A stretch of 61,955 bases of DNA from a virus: IMG/VR virus record IMGVR_UViG_3300032288_000863, positions 1 through 61,955 of that record, one strand, 5' to 3'. The position numbers were made by a program, and so were the translations under genes. Position 1 is the first letter of the stretch. Every line of letters begins with the position of its first letter. Shown piece by piece: positions 26,887 to 34,607 of this stretch. The notes beneath the pieces were generated by a model. It was not told the DNA's origin and searched no databases. It saw only the letters and a list, made by a program, of their open reading frames with translations.

Positions 26887-27052
26887 GCTTCTTCACCCGG
26901 TTGTCAGGGCCAGACCAATCTCCCCCGCGCTTCTTGTACTCCTTGGATGCCCAAGCATTGGAGTACGCGCTAGGATGAACGTCAAACTTTGACTTGGCTT
27001 GCGCCTGAACCTTTGACCAAAGCGAAGGATTCTTGGGTTTAGGCGAAGCCAT
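26879..27052 (-). CDS. Small conserved protein with WSKV...SKEYKKRGG motif
   Basis: This 57-residue protein starts at ATG 27052, one base after the upstream stop. The sequence NPSLWSKVQAQAKSKFDVHP followed by SNAWASKEYKKRGG is a recognisable short domain found in phages and giant viruses. The two halves (W...V helix, then A...Y helix) suggest a small helical bundle. No activity is known to me. Confidence 0.65.
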   Translation of the reverse strand: MASPKPKNPSLWSKVQAQAKSKFDVHPSAYSNAWASKEYKKRGGDWSGPDNRVKKRG

Positions 27053-27053
27053 G

Positions 27054-27308
27054 TCAGCAATTCCAAGCCCGCAGGCTTTTGTTGATCCGGGAATTCGGAT
27101 CATTTGCCGTCTTCTTGCTGGTGAGCTTCTTTTTCATGCCGCTCATCCGGGCACAAAAGGAATCGCGCCGGGGGCCACCTTCAGGCTGTGGGGCTTTCAG
27201 TCCCGGCTTACCGGGGTTAGCCTTGTTGTAGGAAGCCCTGCCTTTGGCGTTCAAGCCTCCAGCAGGGTTTTTCCCTTCCTTACGTGTCCACGCAGGGGTC
27301 TTAGGCAT
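27054..27308 (-). CDS. Small conserved protein with KEGKNPAGGLNAKGR motif
   Basis: The protein has 84 residues. The motif WTRKEGKNPAGGLNAKGRAS, then RRDSFCARMSGMKKKL and SLRAWNC at the end, is a well-conserved signature of a small family frequent in aquatic phage genomes. It is basic, with two Cys residues. It overlaps the upstream gene by 8 bases. The function is unknown. Confidence 0.7.
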   Translation of the reverse strand: MPKTPAWTRKEGKNPAGGLNAKGRASYNKANPGKPGLKAPQPEGGPRRDSFCARMSGMKKKLTSKKTANDPNSRINKSLRAWNC

Positions 27309-27591
27309 AGAATGCAGTCACCGTGCAGCCAGACAAGGTAGCGTGTACGTCTGTCTCAAACAGAATCCCGTTGTCGGGGATGTACACAGTGTTAGTAGCA
27401 CCCGTACCAGCAGCCGAAGCTGCTACGTCCATTTGAAACTCTACCGTCCCAGATGCCCCGCCATCTCGTAAAATGACGCTGCCAGCGGCAGCGCCAGACA
27501 CTACAACGAGGCTTCTAATACGCGTCCGATAGCTAACAAGTGTTCCAGTAGACCCTAGATAGACACTTTTAATATCAGTTTGCATACTCAT
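27301..27591 (-). CDS. Small beta-rich virion protein
   Basis: This 96-residue protein has an alternating hydrophobic pattern (SLVVVSGAAAGSVILRDGGA) and looks like a compact beta barrel, as in small head-decoration or neck proteins. It follows the 160-residue decoration-like gene by 22 bases and overlaps the next by 8. The role is inferred from neighbours. Confidence 0.55.
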   Translation of the reverse strand: MSMQTDIKSVYLGSTGTLVSYRTRIRSLVVVSGAAAGSVILRDGGASGTVEFQMDVAASAAGTGATNTVYIPDNGILFETDVHATLSGCTVTAFYA

Positions 27592-27613
27592 GGTTCTGCT
27601 CCCTGATTAACTA

Positions 27614-28096
27614 TCAGGCGCTAACGGGGTTCTGACCACCGTTATCTGCACGCTGAACATACTGGACGGTCAGGATATAGCGGCCCGCCGTCAGAGTGGC
27701 CGTACCTACGGCCAGACGTACATATACTGTCGTGTCTGCCGAAGTCGAAGTCTGCCACGCAAGCTGAGTAGCTGCCGTTGCCGTACCACGGAAACGCCCA
27801 CCAGCGGTGGTAGCAACCGCCGCCATAAGCTGGGCACCGCCACTAGCATTACCTACCGAAATGGTAGTGGTGCCTGCCGTGGCTGCAACAACTTGGTCAA
27901 CGACGATATCGGTGATCTGCGAACCTTTGGGGAGGTTAAAGATCAGCGTATCGACGTTTCCCGTGACCGTGCCGGTAAGGTCACCGGAGTCGTAAGATTG
28001 AGCAAGAACCGCCAGACCGCAGTTGCGACCTTGAGCAACAGTACCTTCACGTACCGTGCCGGAGCGGATAGGACCAGAAAATGTCGAAAAAGACAT
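27614..28096 (-). CDS. Putative head or neck structural protein
   Basis: This 160-residue protein is Thr/Ala/Val-rich with regular beta strands (GNVDTLIFNLPKGSQITDIV and TTTISVGNASGGAQLMAA). It is the first gene after the terminator and hairpin that follow the major capsid gene, so its mRNA may be made at a different level. A decoration or tail-shaft role is possible. I recognise no named family. Confidence 0.55.
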   Translation of the reverse strand: MSFSTFSGPIRSGTVREGTVAQGRNCGLAVLAQSYDSGDLTGTVTGNVDTLIFNLPKGSQITDIVVDQVVAATAGTTTISVGNASGGAQLMAAVATTAGGRFRGTATAATQLAWQTSTSADTTVYVRLAVGTATLTAGRYILTVQYVQRADNGGQNPVSA

Positions 28097-28118
28097 GATA
28101 ATTCCTCATATGCGAGTT

Positions 28119-28162
28119 CCCCATCCATCTGCATACAGTCTGCCGGGACAGTGCGGATGGGG
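28119..28162 (-). promoter_or_regulatory. Long-arm hairpin in the leader of the 28096 gene
   Basis: Arms CCCCATCC and GGATGGGG match perfectly across a 28-base loop. The hairpin lies between the capsid terminator and the next gene start, in a gap of about 200 bases that holds no gene. It could be a second terminator, an RNA-processing site or an mRNA stabiliser. No U-tract follows directly. Confidence 0.5.
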
Positions 28163-28223
28163 CTATTTCCCCGGAGTTTTATTTTTATAGCACGAAGAAC
28201 TAGATGACGCAACAACTGTAGAT

Positions 28224-28250
28224 AAAAAAACGCCCCCACGAGGGGGGCGT
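28224..28250 (-). terminator. Intrinsic terminator after the major capsid gene
   Basis: Read on the minus strand, an ACGCCCC...GGGGGCGT stem with a short loop is followed directly by a run of seven T. It lies about 50 bases past the capsid gene stop and is the clearest late terminator in the window. Confidence 0.9.
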
Positions 28251-28299
28251 GAAAGCCGGGAAGGGGAGGAGGACTACGCCCTCCCCGGAGGTTGACCTA

Positions 28300-29232
28300 T
28301 CAGGTCGAACCGGGCGAGCCCCAGATACCCAGCGGATCGCTCCAGCCGAAGCTGTAACGCTCACGGGCCTTATACCGGACGTTGCCGGTGTCGAAGTCAC
28401 CGTCCATCGAGGTGCTCATGGGAGCACGGACGAAGTGCTTCAGGCCGTTGGGTACGTCAGTGGTGAGGAACCACGCGTTGGTGTCGGTCAGGAAGTGGTT
28501 GACCGTGTAGCCTTCCGGGATCGCTCCCATCTGCTTCAGCGCATTGATGTCGTTGTCAGTGGTGCTGACACGAAGCTCCGTATCAAGCAGACGCTTGGCT
28601 ACGAACATCAGGGCCGGAGGGATGATGAGTTTACGCGGCTTGGCTGCGATCAGCAGACCACGCTCATCGGTCCACGCTGCGATCTGGATAACCGCTGCTT
28701 CCAGAGCCGTCTCGTTCAGGTCTACACCGGTCGAGGGGCTGTTGTAGTTAACAGCGCCGCTAACCAGCGGGTGACCAACACGGGTGCTGGAGGAGTTGTT
28801 ACCGAACAGGGTGGTGCCGTCACCGCCAAGGTAGCTGCCGTTAAATCCATTGTTCAGGATCGAAGCGGCTTTTACCTGCTTGGTGTAGGCCATAGCGCGA
28901 GCCAGAGCCTTGGTGTAGCGAGCCGACAGACTGTCGTAGAGGTTATCCTCAACAGCCTCTTCGGTGATCGCAAAGCCAAGAGCAATCGTCTCGTGCGTAT
29001 AGCGAGCGGTCCATGCTTCTTGCGCGTTGTCATACGCAATTGCGGAACCTTCCGTTTTCACCGGAGCAGCCGCGAAGCCGGAGAGTTTCGTCTCCTCTTC
29101 AAAGCTACGCTCAGAGGTCTCGGTGTCGTAAATTTCCTTGTGCTCCTCGCCGTAGCGGGAGTACTCCATGCCGAACAGTGCGTTCAGACCGGGCAGGAGT
29201 TCCTTGAGAAGCTGGGAACGTGAAATAGCCAT
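28300..29232 (-). CDS. Major capsid protein (HK97-fold, gpT-like)
   Basis: The protein has 310 residues. A short N-terminal helix (SQLLKELLPGLNALFGMEYS) is followed by the spine-helix region ALARAMAYTKQVKAASILNN, LFGNN, and a C-terminal P-domain segment (PPALMFVAKRLLDTEL). These resemble Mu gpT-type and podovirus HK97-fold capsid proteins. Its place downstream of scaffold and decoration genes and upstream of a terminator is as expected for the most abundant virion protein. There is no N-terminal delta domain of the HK97 type; the scaffold is a separate gene. Confidence 0.85.
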   Translation of the reverse strand: MAISRSQLLKELLPGLNALFGMEYSRYGEEHKEIYDTETSERSFEEETKLSGFAAAPVKTEGSAIAYDNAQEAWTARYTHETIALGFAITEEAVEDNLYDSLSARYTKALARAMAYTKQVKAASILNNGFNGSYLGGDGTTLFGNNSSSTRVGHPLVSGAVNYNSPSTGVDLNETALEAAVIQIAAWTDERGLLIAAKPRKLIIPPALMFVAKRLLDTELRVSTTDNDINALKQMGAIPEGYTVNHFLTDTNAWFLTTDVPNGLKHFVRAPMSTSMDGDFDTGNVRYKARERYSFGWSDPLGIWGSPGST

Positions 29233-29245
29233 GTCAAGTTACTCC

Positions 29246-29887
29246 TTATACGCCAAGCGGGTTGAGGTAGGAATGGACCCCGTGGTTGAACTTAACCAGA
29301 ACTTCCGGGTAAGAATCATCCGGGGTGATGATATCCACAATCCGCATAGCCAGCGTAGTGGTCGAAGCACAGGAGCCCCAGTTGGAGCCGGTATCCAGTG
29401 CCGTATTCGCCAGACCAGTCGTCGCGCTGCCGGAGAAGCCGGTCAGTGCAGCGTTCTGCCCAATCGCACCGCGAGCGCCGTTGGTCTTGGAACCAACAAT
29501 CGTTGCAGCTTGAATCGAGTAGAGTTGGTCCGGGTCATCGCAGACACGAATCCATACATCGGAATAGCCGCCAGTGATCGCGCCCGAGGGCAGATACTGA
29601 GCAAAAACCGTGTACTTCAGGTTCGGGTCTACATAACGGACACCAACCATAACGCCGAGAATACCTGCCGTACCATCAGCAGAGGTAGCGGTGTATTTCG
29701 GAGCTACAGGGGTAGCCGTAATTGCAGTAGGAACACCGTTGGTGTTCATATAGATGACAGAACCCGTGTAGTACGCCGCAGCTACGTTGCTGGGGAGTTT
29801 GTACTCACGGATCGCGCCACCATTAAAAGCCTGTCCACCGATCAAATTAACCGGCTTGAGGCCAAAAGGCGTGGCAGAAGCAGCCAT
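29246..29887 (-). CDS. Capsid decoration/stabilising-type protein
   Basis: The protein has 213 residues and begins MAASATPFGLKPVNLIGGQA. It contains GTAGILGVMVGVRYVDPNLK and VWIRVCDDPDQLYSIQAAT. This beta-rich layout is common immediately beside major capsid genes in uncultured phages and is usually thought to be a decoration or capsid-associated protein. It is 13 bases upstream of the capsid gene. The evidence is positional plus the family pattern. Confidence 0.6.
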   Translation of the reverse strand: MAASATPFGLKPVNLIGGQAFNGGAIREYKLPSNVAAAYYTGSVIYMNTNGVPTAITATPVAPKYTATSADGTAGILGVMVGVRYVDPNLKYTVFAQYLPSGAITGGYSDVWIRVCDDPDQLYSIQAATIVGSKTNGARGAIGQNAALTGFSGSATTGLANTALDTGSNWGSCASTTTLAMRIVDIITPDDSYPEVLVKFNHGVHSYLNPLGV

Positions 29888-29901
29888 TTTAAAGTCTCCA
29901 G

Positions 29902-30357
29902 TTAGGTTCCGTTACCAAACCCGCTACCGCGGCTCGTAGACGTTTTACGGTCTGCAAACAACGGCATACGCGGATCGTTGTTCCGCATGAAGTGGTTATC
30001 CACCGACTCCATTTGCCCGACAGCCTGAGCAGCATAATACTCATCGCGGGACTTTATCAGTTCAATCGGAGCCTTGCAGAGCATGAGGCCGCCGATCTCT
30101 ACGTTGCCGGTGGTAGCGTTACCAAAGAGCATAAGCTCTGGGTGATCCACTGCCTTGACCGGTTCCCAGCCCTCTCGCAGTTTGCGAGAAACATTCGACG
30201 GATCAGCCTGCCCAAGTACATGGGTGGCTATCCACCGATACCCGTACCCCGGTTGCGGAGTAGGGTCGGGAAGTGTGCTAGGTGGGGTGTACACCGCTCG
30301 CACGGGCCTTTTCTCGCGTGATTCTAGTTCACGTGCCATCCGGGATTGTTCAGCCAT
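29902..30357 (-). CDS. Hypothetical head-operon protein
   Basis: ATG 30357 follows GGAGAG by 5 bases and gives 151 residues; the longer reading from 30390 lacks such a site. It overlaps the scaffold gene by 8 bases. The N-terminus is charged and helical, then PPSTLPDPTPQPGYGYRWIA and a mixed segment (GNVEIGGLMLCKAPIELIKS). The C-terminus is Gly/Arg-rich. Position suggests a head assembly factor. The family is not recognised. Confidence 0.6.
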   Translation of the reverse strand: MAEQSRMARELESREKRPVRAVYTPPSTLPDPTPQPGYGYRWIATHVLGQADPSNVSRKLREGWEPVKAVDHPELMLFGNATTGNVEIGGLMLCKAPIELIKSRDEYYAAQAVGQMESVDNHFMRNNDPRMPLFADRKTSTSRGSGFGNGT

Positions 30358-31291
30358 TGCTTCTCTCCATTTTTGCCACTGCTTCAGCATATTGCTGCGG
30401 AGTCAAACCTAGACGTTTTGCCAGCGTTAACTGGGACGTATTTAGTCTGATCTTTTTAGCTCCCGTGGAACGCGTCCCCGGTGCCACTACCGTCGCGGGC
30501 TTTCTGGAGCCATCACCAGACGGTGACCTATTTCCAGACTCGCCAAAGAAGTCTCGGAAAGTCGATCTCAAGCGGGCGTTTATTTGCCCGAAATATTCAT
30601 CAGAGCGAGGGTCTACCCCCGAATTCACTAGCTTTTGGTGCAGCCCTAGTGCGTAGCTGGTCATTTCCTCGTAGCCCGGTGTACCGAACCACTGATTTTG
30701 AGCCTGCCACCTCAAAGTCTTTTCATCGACTTCAGGAGTTTTAGGCTCCTCATAATTCATATTTACAGGATAGTCATCCACCTGTAAAGAGATTGGATTG
30801 AAATTTTTTGTAGTCTTCGCCAAAAGTTGCGCGTCGGTAAGCATCTGTTGGGCTTCAAGAATCGCATCAGTATCCCCAAGCTCATATGCTTCCTTATACC
30901 TTTTCTTCGCCATTTCAAGCGAAGTTTGAGCCGCGGTACGTGCAGTCTCAGCAAACTGTTGGCTACCCGTATTAACAACTTCTTTAAGCTGTCGATTCTC
31001 CTGAATAAGCTGTTGAGCAAGTCGCTCAAGCTCCATTTTCTCTCGTAGCGTAGCTTCTTTAGCCCTGCGCTCATCATGTCGCGCATGGGTAAGCTCTTTA
31101 ATACGCTTTTTTACCCCGTCGGAGTAATTATCAAGCTCATCATCCGTCGGCTCTTCCACAGGACGAGCAAGGGGTTTTCTCCCTCTGTCCGCTTCCGGCG
31201 TGTCGTCGACAATTTCCAATTCGACATCTTCACTTGTAGCTTCAGGTGAAGCTACCAAGTCTTCGTCAGGGAACTTGTAATCATCAGCCAT
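30350..31291 (-). CDS. Putative scaffolding protein
   Basis: The protein has 313 residues. An acidic N-terminal 60 residues is followed by a long coiled coil (about 65-150), a linker, and a basic C-terminal helix pair (IRLNTSQLTLAKRLGLTPQQ). This acidic-coil-basic plan and the position between portal and capsid genes are the standard marks of a podoviral scaffold that templates procapsid assembly. There is no protease motif, so the scaffold may exit intact as in P22. No separate prohead protease gene was found. Confidence 0.75.
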   Translation of the reverse strand: MADDYKFPDEDLVASPEATSEDVELEIVDDTPEADRGRKPLARPVEEPTDDELDNYSDGVKKRIKELTHARHDERRAKEATLREKMELERLAQQLIQENRQLKEVVNTGSQQFAETARTAAQTSLEMAKKRYKEAYELGDTDAILEAQQMLTDAQLLAKTTKNFNPISLQVDDYPVNMNYEEPKTPEVDEKTLRWQAQNQWFGTPGYEEMTSYALGLHQKLVNSGVDPRSDEYFGQINARLRSTFRDFFGESGNRSPSGDGSRKPATVVAPGTRSTGAKKIRLNTSQLTLAKRLGLTPQQYAEAVAKMERSNG

Positions 31292-31325
31292 ACATTACTC
31301 CATGCGCCATCAGGCGAGTTGTTAA

Positions 31326-31760
31326 TCAGACAGCAACGCGGGTAATACCGCGAGGATCAAGCACTACAGCTTCAACCTGATCATCATTGATGACCCGGAA
31401 TTCTTTGCCATAGATTTTGAACCGCGTACCGGTGTAGTTACGCACCAACACGAAATCTCCTACTTTGCACCACGGTCCCGTGGGAAACTTGGTAGTATCT
31501 TTGTAAGCGTCAGCACCCATTTTGAGGACAAACAGTACCGACGTAGCATGTTCCTCTGCTTTCATCGCGGAGGTCGCTTTCAGCAGAGATGTACCGTCAA
31601 ATTTCTCAGAAACGTCGGGAATGACGCAAAGAAGTTTCCATCCAGTGGGATCAGGCAACATTGTCGCCCGTTGCTCGTCTGTCTCCGTTTCTTCAGGCTC
31701 GTCTCGCTGAATAATCGGTTTTGGCATGGTCACGCCATGAGGCAGAATAAAGTCAGTCAT
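31326..31760 (-). CDS. GroES-like co-chaperonin
   Basis: ATG 31760 lies 5 bases after GGAGAG and gives 144 residues. The second half has the Cpn10 barrel pattern: GWKLLCVIPDVSEKFDGTSL, a mobile-loop region, VGDFVLVRNYTGTRFKIYGK, then EFRVINDDQVEAVVLD. Phage homologues of GroES (functionally like T4 gp31) are known to help GroEL fold the capsid protein, and location in the head operon suits that. The N-terminal 30 residues are extra and acidic. The loop is too divergent to assign by eye. Confidence 0.7.
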   Translation of the reverse strand: MTDFILPHGVTMPKPIIQRDEPEETETDEQRATMLPDPTGWKLLCVIPDVSEKFDGTSLLKATSAMKAEEHATSVLFVLKMGADAYKDTTKFPTGPWCKVGDFVLVRNYTGTRFKIYGKEFRVINDDQVEAVVLDPRGITRVAV

Positions 31761-31947
31761 CATCGCTCTCCACTTTTTCTAGCAGGTCCATCAAGTGTCG
31801 CTCTGCAAGTGCTAGGCCCTGAATCACACCGCAGAGTTGTTTATACGCTTCAAAGGACTGACATTGGCCGGTAGCCGCGTCGTCCGCAAAGTTGTTCATG
31901 TCAGTGCGTATTTTGTCGCGCAATACGCGTGCGAAATCTTTTACCAC
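31753..31947 (-). CDS. Small helical hypothetical protein
   Basis: The 64-residue reading starts at GTG 31947, 6 bases after a strong AAGGAG site, and overlaps the next gene by 8 bases. It is entirely helical and ends acidic (LLEKVESDDD). An ATG at 31952 in another frame is not in a useful frame. It lies just after the portal gene. The function is unknown. Confidence 0.6.
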   Translation of the reverse strand: MVKDFARVLRDKIRTDMNNFADDAATGQCQSFEAYKQLCGVIQGLALAERHLMDLLEKVESDDD

Positions 31948-31950
31948 ACA

Positions 31951-34596
31951 TTACTCCTTTTTGTCAGAAGATTGTTTACTTTTTTGAGGTTTAACTTCTT
32001 CCTCTTCCTCTTCTTCCTCGTCCTCCTCTTCCTTCGGAGCTGACATCCCCAGCTTGATACCCTCGCGCATCTGGTTAGCTTCTTCCCGATCTTTCTCAAG
32101 CCCGAGACGCATCCCCTCACGCATCTGGGTAGCATCATCACGATCTTTGGCAAGCCCCAGTTTTAGTCCATCGCGCAGCGAATTAGCCTCAATCTGCTCA
32201 CGCTTGATCTCATAGTCGCGCTCCATCTGCTCCTGCTTCAACTGAAGCTCCCGGTCCATCTGCTCACGTTTGAACTCGTAGTCGCGCTCCATCTGCTCCT
32301 GCTTCAACTGAAGCTCCCGGTCCATCTGCTCGCGCCGGAACTCAAGCTCCTGCGTCACTCGCTGCATGTCAGACTGGGCTTTCTGCTGCTCGATCTGCAC
32401 TTGCTGCTGCTTGATCTGAAGCTCTTGCTGCTGCATCTGAATGACAGGATCTTGTGCCTGTTGTTGCGCCTGCATCTGCTGTACTTGCTGCTGTGACTGC
32501 TGCAACTGTTGTTGACCAGCCTGCGCCATCATCGCAGAAAGCGTGCTCTCTACCTCAGCAGGCAGTTCCTCATCTGACGGAGGCAGCGTGAGACCAAGCT
32601 GAGACTCGATCTGCTGACGGTATTCAAACGCCACATGCTCCGTGATGTGGTCCTGTAGCGCCGCCATGATCTGCTGCGCCCGGGGGTTTTGCCCGATTTT
32701 CTGCTGGATCATGGGGTCTTGCATCATGGCGTTGTGTACCGCGATATGCGCGGTATGGTCTTGGTGCAGGAACGCTTTCACAGGCTCGCCCGTCAGGGCG
32801 CGTGCGTTTTCTGTCACGGGGTCCATCGGCTTGATATCGTCCTTCATCGGGACAAGTTTTGCCGCATTCTTGATACCCAACACATTCAACATGCCGCGAT
32901 GAAGCTCGGGCAAGTCGTAAATATCGGGGGCCATCTGTGCCATCTGGATGACGGCTTGATACTGCACGATCCGCTGCGCCATTGTGGCCGCGTTGGGGTC
33001 GGACACCGGCAAAATGTCGATGTGCTCGTAGTCCGTCTTCTTCGCTTTCGGTGTCGCCGTCTCCGGCTCGTACCCGTAGGAGTCCTCCGAGTAGTCCCGG
33101 ATAATCTCCGCAAGGAGCCTAAGCTCCTGCTTCATCGTGTAGTGGATCCGCGCCTGAACCGCAGAGAGTGGTTTTAGCTGCCGCTCCAATATCGCCAGTG
33201 TCGTGCCGACAGGCGCTTGGGAACTCATGTCACTGATCTTGACATCTGCCGTCGCGGCAAATCGGCGACCGTCCTCAATGATGCTGCCCAGCAACTGGAG
33301 CAGAGTCTGGCTAGGCTCCTTATAGGGAAGGGGCAGGATGCTATCCCGAATGGTCCCCGAGCCTACGTCTACGTCCCGGAATTCACCGGGGGAGATCGGT
33401 GTGTCATCCCCTTTGATCCTGAGACTCCGCGACTTGAGCCCTCCCGGCAGGTTAGACAGCGTACCGGCGTCTACAAGTTGACGGGTCAACGACGTAGCGG
33501 ACTTAGCGAAATTCCCGATCAGGTGGAACAGACCGAAGCCATATGAGCCAAAGCCGGGAATGTACTGATAGTGCACGAAGTGCTGACGCTTCAGTCGGAG
33601 ATCATCATCCTCCCGCCAGTTGCGCCGTATCGCCAGCACATCATTAGACCCTTTTATCAAGGTCACGACATACGGCAGGGCGATGCCCTCTTCATCTTCT
33701 GGGTCAAGGCTAAGATCCGCGTGCGCCTCGTACAGGGTGTAGCGCTCATCATGGATGTCGCTGAACCCCGTCTCGCTATCTTTTGCCTTCTTTATATCAC
33801 TGCGAGTCTTGTCGGGGTCAGGCAGGTCGATGTCCCGATAGAACCCTGCCTGCTGCAACTTCTTGATTTCATTCTTGGTTTTACGCATCACGTGGGTGAC
33901 GCGGTGGCACATATAGATATCAGACACGCCGTAGGGCAGCACGACGTCTTCGGCGGGAATAAACACCGCGATCTGTCGCCCAAGGCTTGGGTCATAATAG
34001 ACTTTCTTGAACGCAGAGCCTGTCGCGGGCAGGTTCCACAGCATCTTCTCATGCTCCGGGCGGTACTCAATCATCCGCTCCGTAAGCTGATAGTTCATAT
34101 CCTCCTTGACTCGCTCCGCCGCCTCCAGCTTCTCCGGCGTCTCCTTGCCAATAATCTTTGTCGCTACAGGCCCCCCAGACGGGAATGTCTCCATCACCGT
34201 CTCGGCTTGGAACCGGACCACTGCCTCGGTAATCATGGGATGGACCACGCCACACGCCCCACTCCACGGCTCCATCCGCTCCTCATACTTGAGGCCCATC
34301 AACTTCAGGCCCTCGACGTATGTCTCCTCCCAGTCTTTGCGACTGGCAAGGTCATTCTCAATATCTCCAGCCAACTCCTCGGCCATCGACATGAGTGCCG
34401 ACTCATCCATCGTCTCGGCCAAGTTGTCGCTGAAATCCCCTATCTCTTTTCCGGGCGCTATCTCAATCTCCATACCTCCGGCTTTTATACTCACCGCCTC
34501 CGGGTCTTCAATCTCAATCTCCAGCGCGGGAGCCTCATCCGCCAGCAGATCAGCCAGTCCAGACGGGGCACGGTTTAACGCTTTGTCGATGCTCAT
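31951..34596 (-). CDS. Portal protein
   Basis: The protein has 881 residues. The N-terminal region (DWEETYVEGLKLMGLKYEER, EPWSGACGVVHPMITEAVV) and FIPAEDVVLPYGVSDIYMCH match the large portal proteins of many uncultured podoviruses; a wing/stem region follows. The C-terminal 200 residues are an exceptional Gln/Glu/Arg coiled coil with five REQMDRELQLKQEQMERDYE-type units, ending in an Asp/Glu/Lys-rich tail. The portal forms the ring through which DNA enters and leaves the head. The long C-terminal coil could be a barrel reaching into the capsid, as in P22 gp1. Confidence 0.85.
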   Translation of the reverse strand: MSIDKALNRAPSGLADLLADEAPALEIEIEDPEAVSIKAGGMEIEIAPGKEIGDFSDNLAETMDESALMSMAEELAGDIENDLASRKDWEETYVEGLKLMGLKYEERMEPWSGACGVVHPMITEAVVRFQAETVMETFPSGGPVATKIIGKETPEKLEAAERVKEDMNYQLTERMIEYRPEHEKMLWNLPATGSAFKKVYYDPSLGRQIAVFIPAEDVVLPYGVSDIYMCHRVTHVMRKTKNEIKKLQQAGFYRDIDLPDPDKTRSDIKKAKDSETGFSDIHDERYTLYEAHADLSLDPEDEEGIALPYVVTLIKGSNDVLAIRRNWREDDDLRLKRQHFVHYQYIPGFGSYGFGLFHLIGNFAKSATSLTRQLVDAGTLSNLPGGLKSRSLRIKGDDTPISPGEFRDVDVGSGTIRDSILPLPYKEPSQTLLQLLGSIIEDGRRFAATADVKISDMSSQAPVGTTLAILERQLKPLSAVQARIHYTMKQELRLLAEIIRDYSEDSYGYEPETATPKAKKTDYEHIDILPVSDPNAATMAQRIVQYQAVIQMAQMAPDIYDLPELHRGMLNVLGIKNAAKLVPMKDDIKPMDPVTENARALTGEPVKAFLHQDHTAHIAVHNAMMQDPMIQQKIGQNPRAQQIMAALQDHITEHVAFEYRQQIESQLGLTLPPSDEELPAEVESTLSAMMAQAGQQQLQQSQQQVQQMQAQQQAQDPVIQMQQQELQIKQQQVQIEQQKAQSDMQRVTQELEFRREQMDRELQLKQEQMERDYEFKREQMDRELQLKQEQMERDYEIKREQIEANSLRDGLKLGLAKDRDDATQMREGMRLGLEKDREEANQMREGIKLGMSAPKEEEDEEEEEEEEVKPQKSKQSSDKKE

Positions 34597-34607
34597 TGTC
34601 TTTTCCT

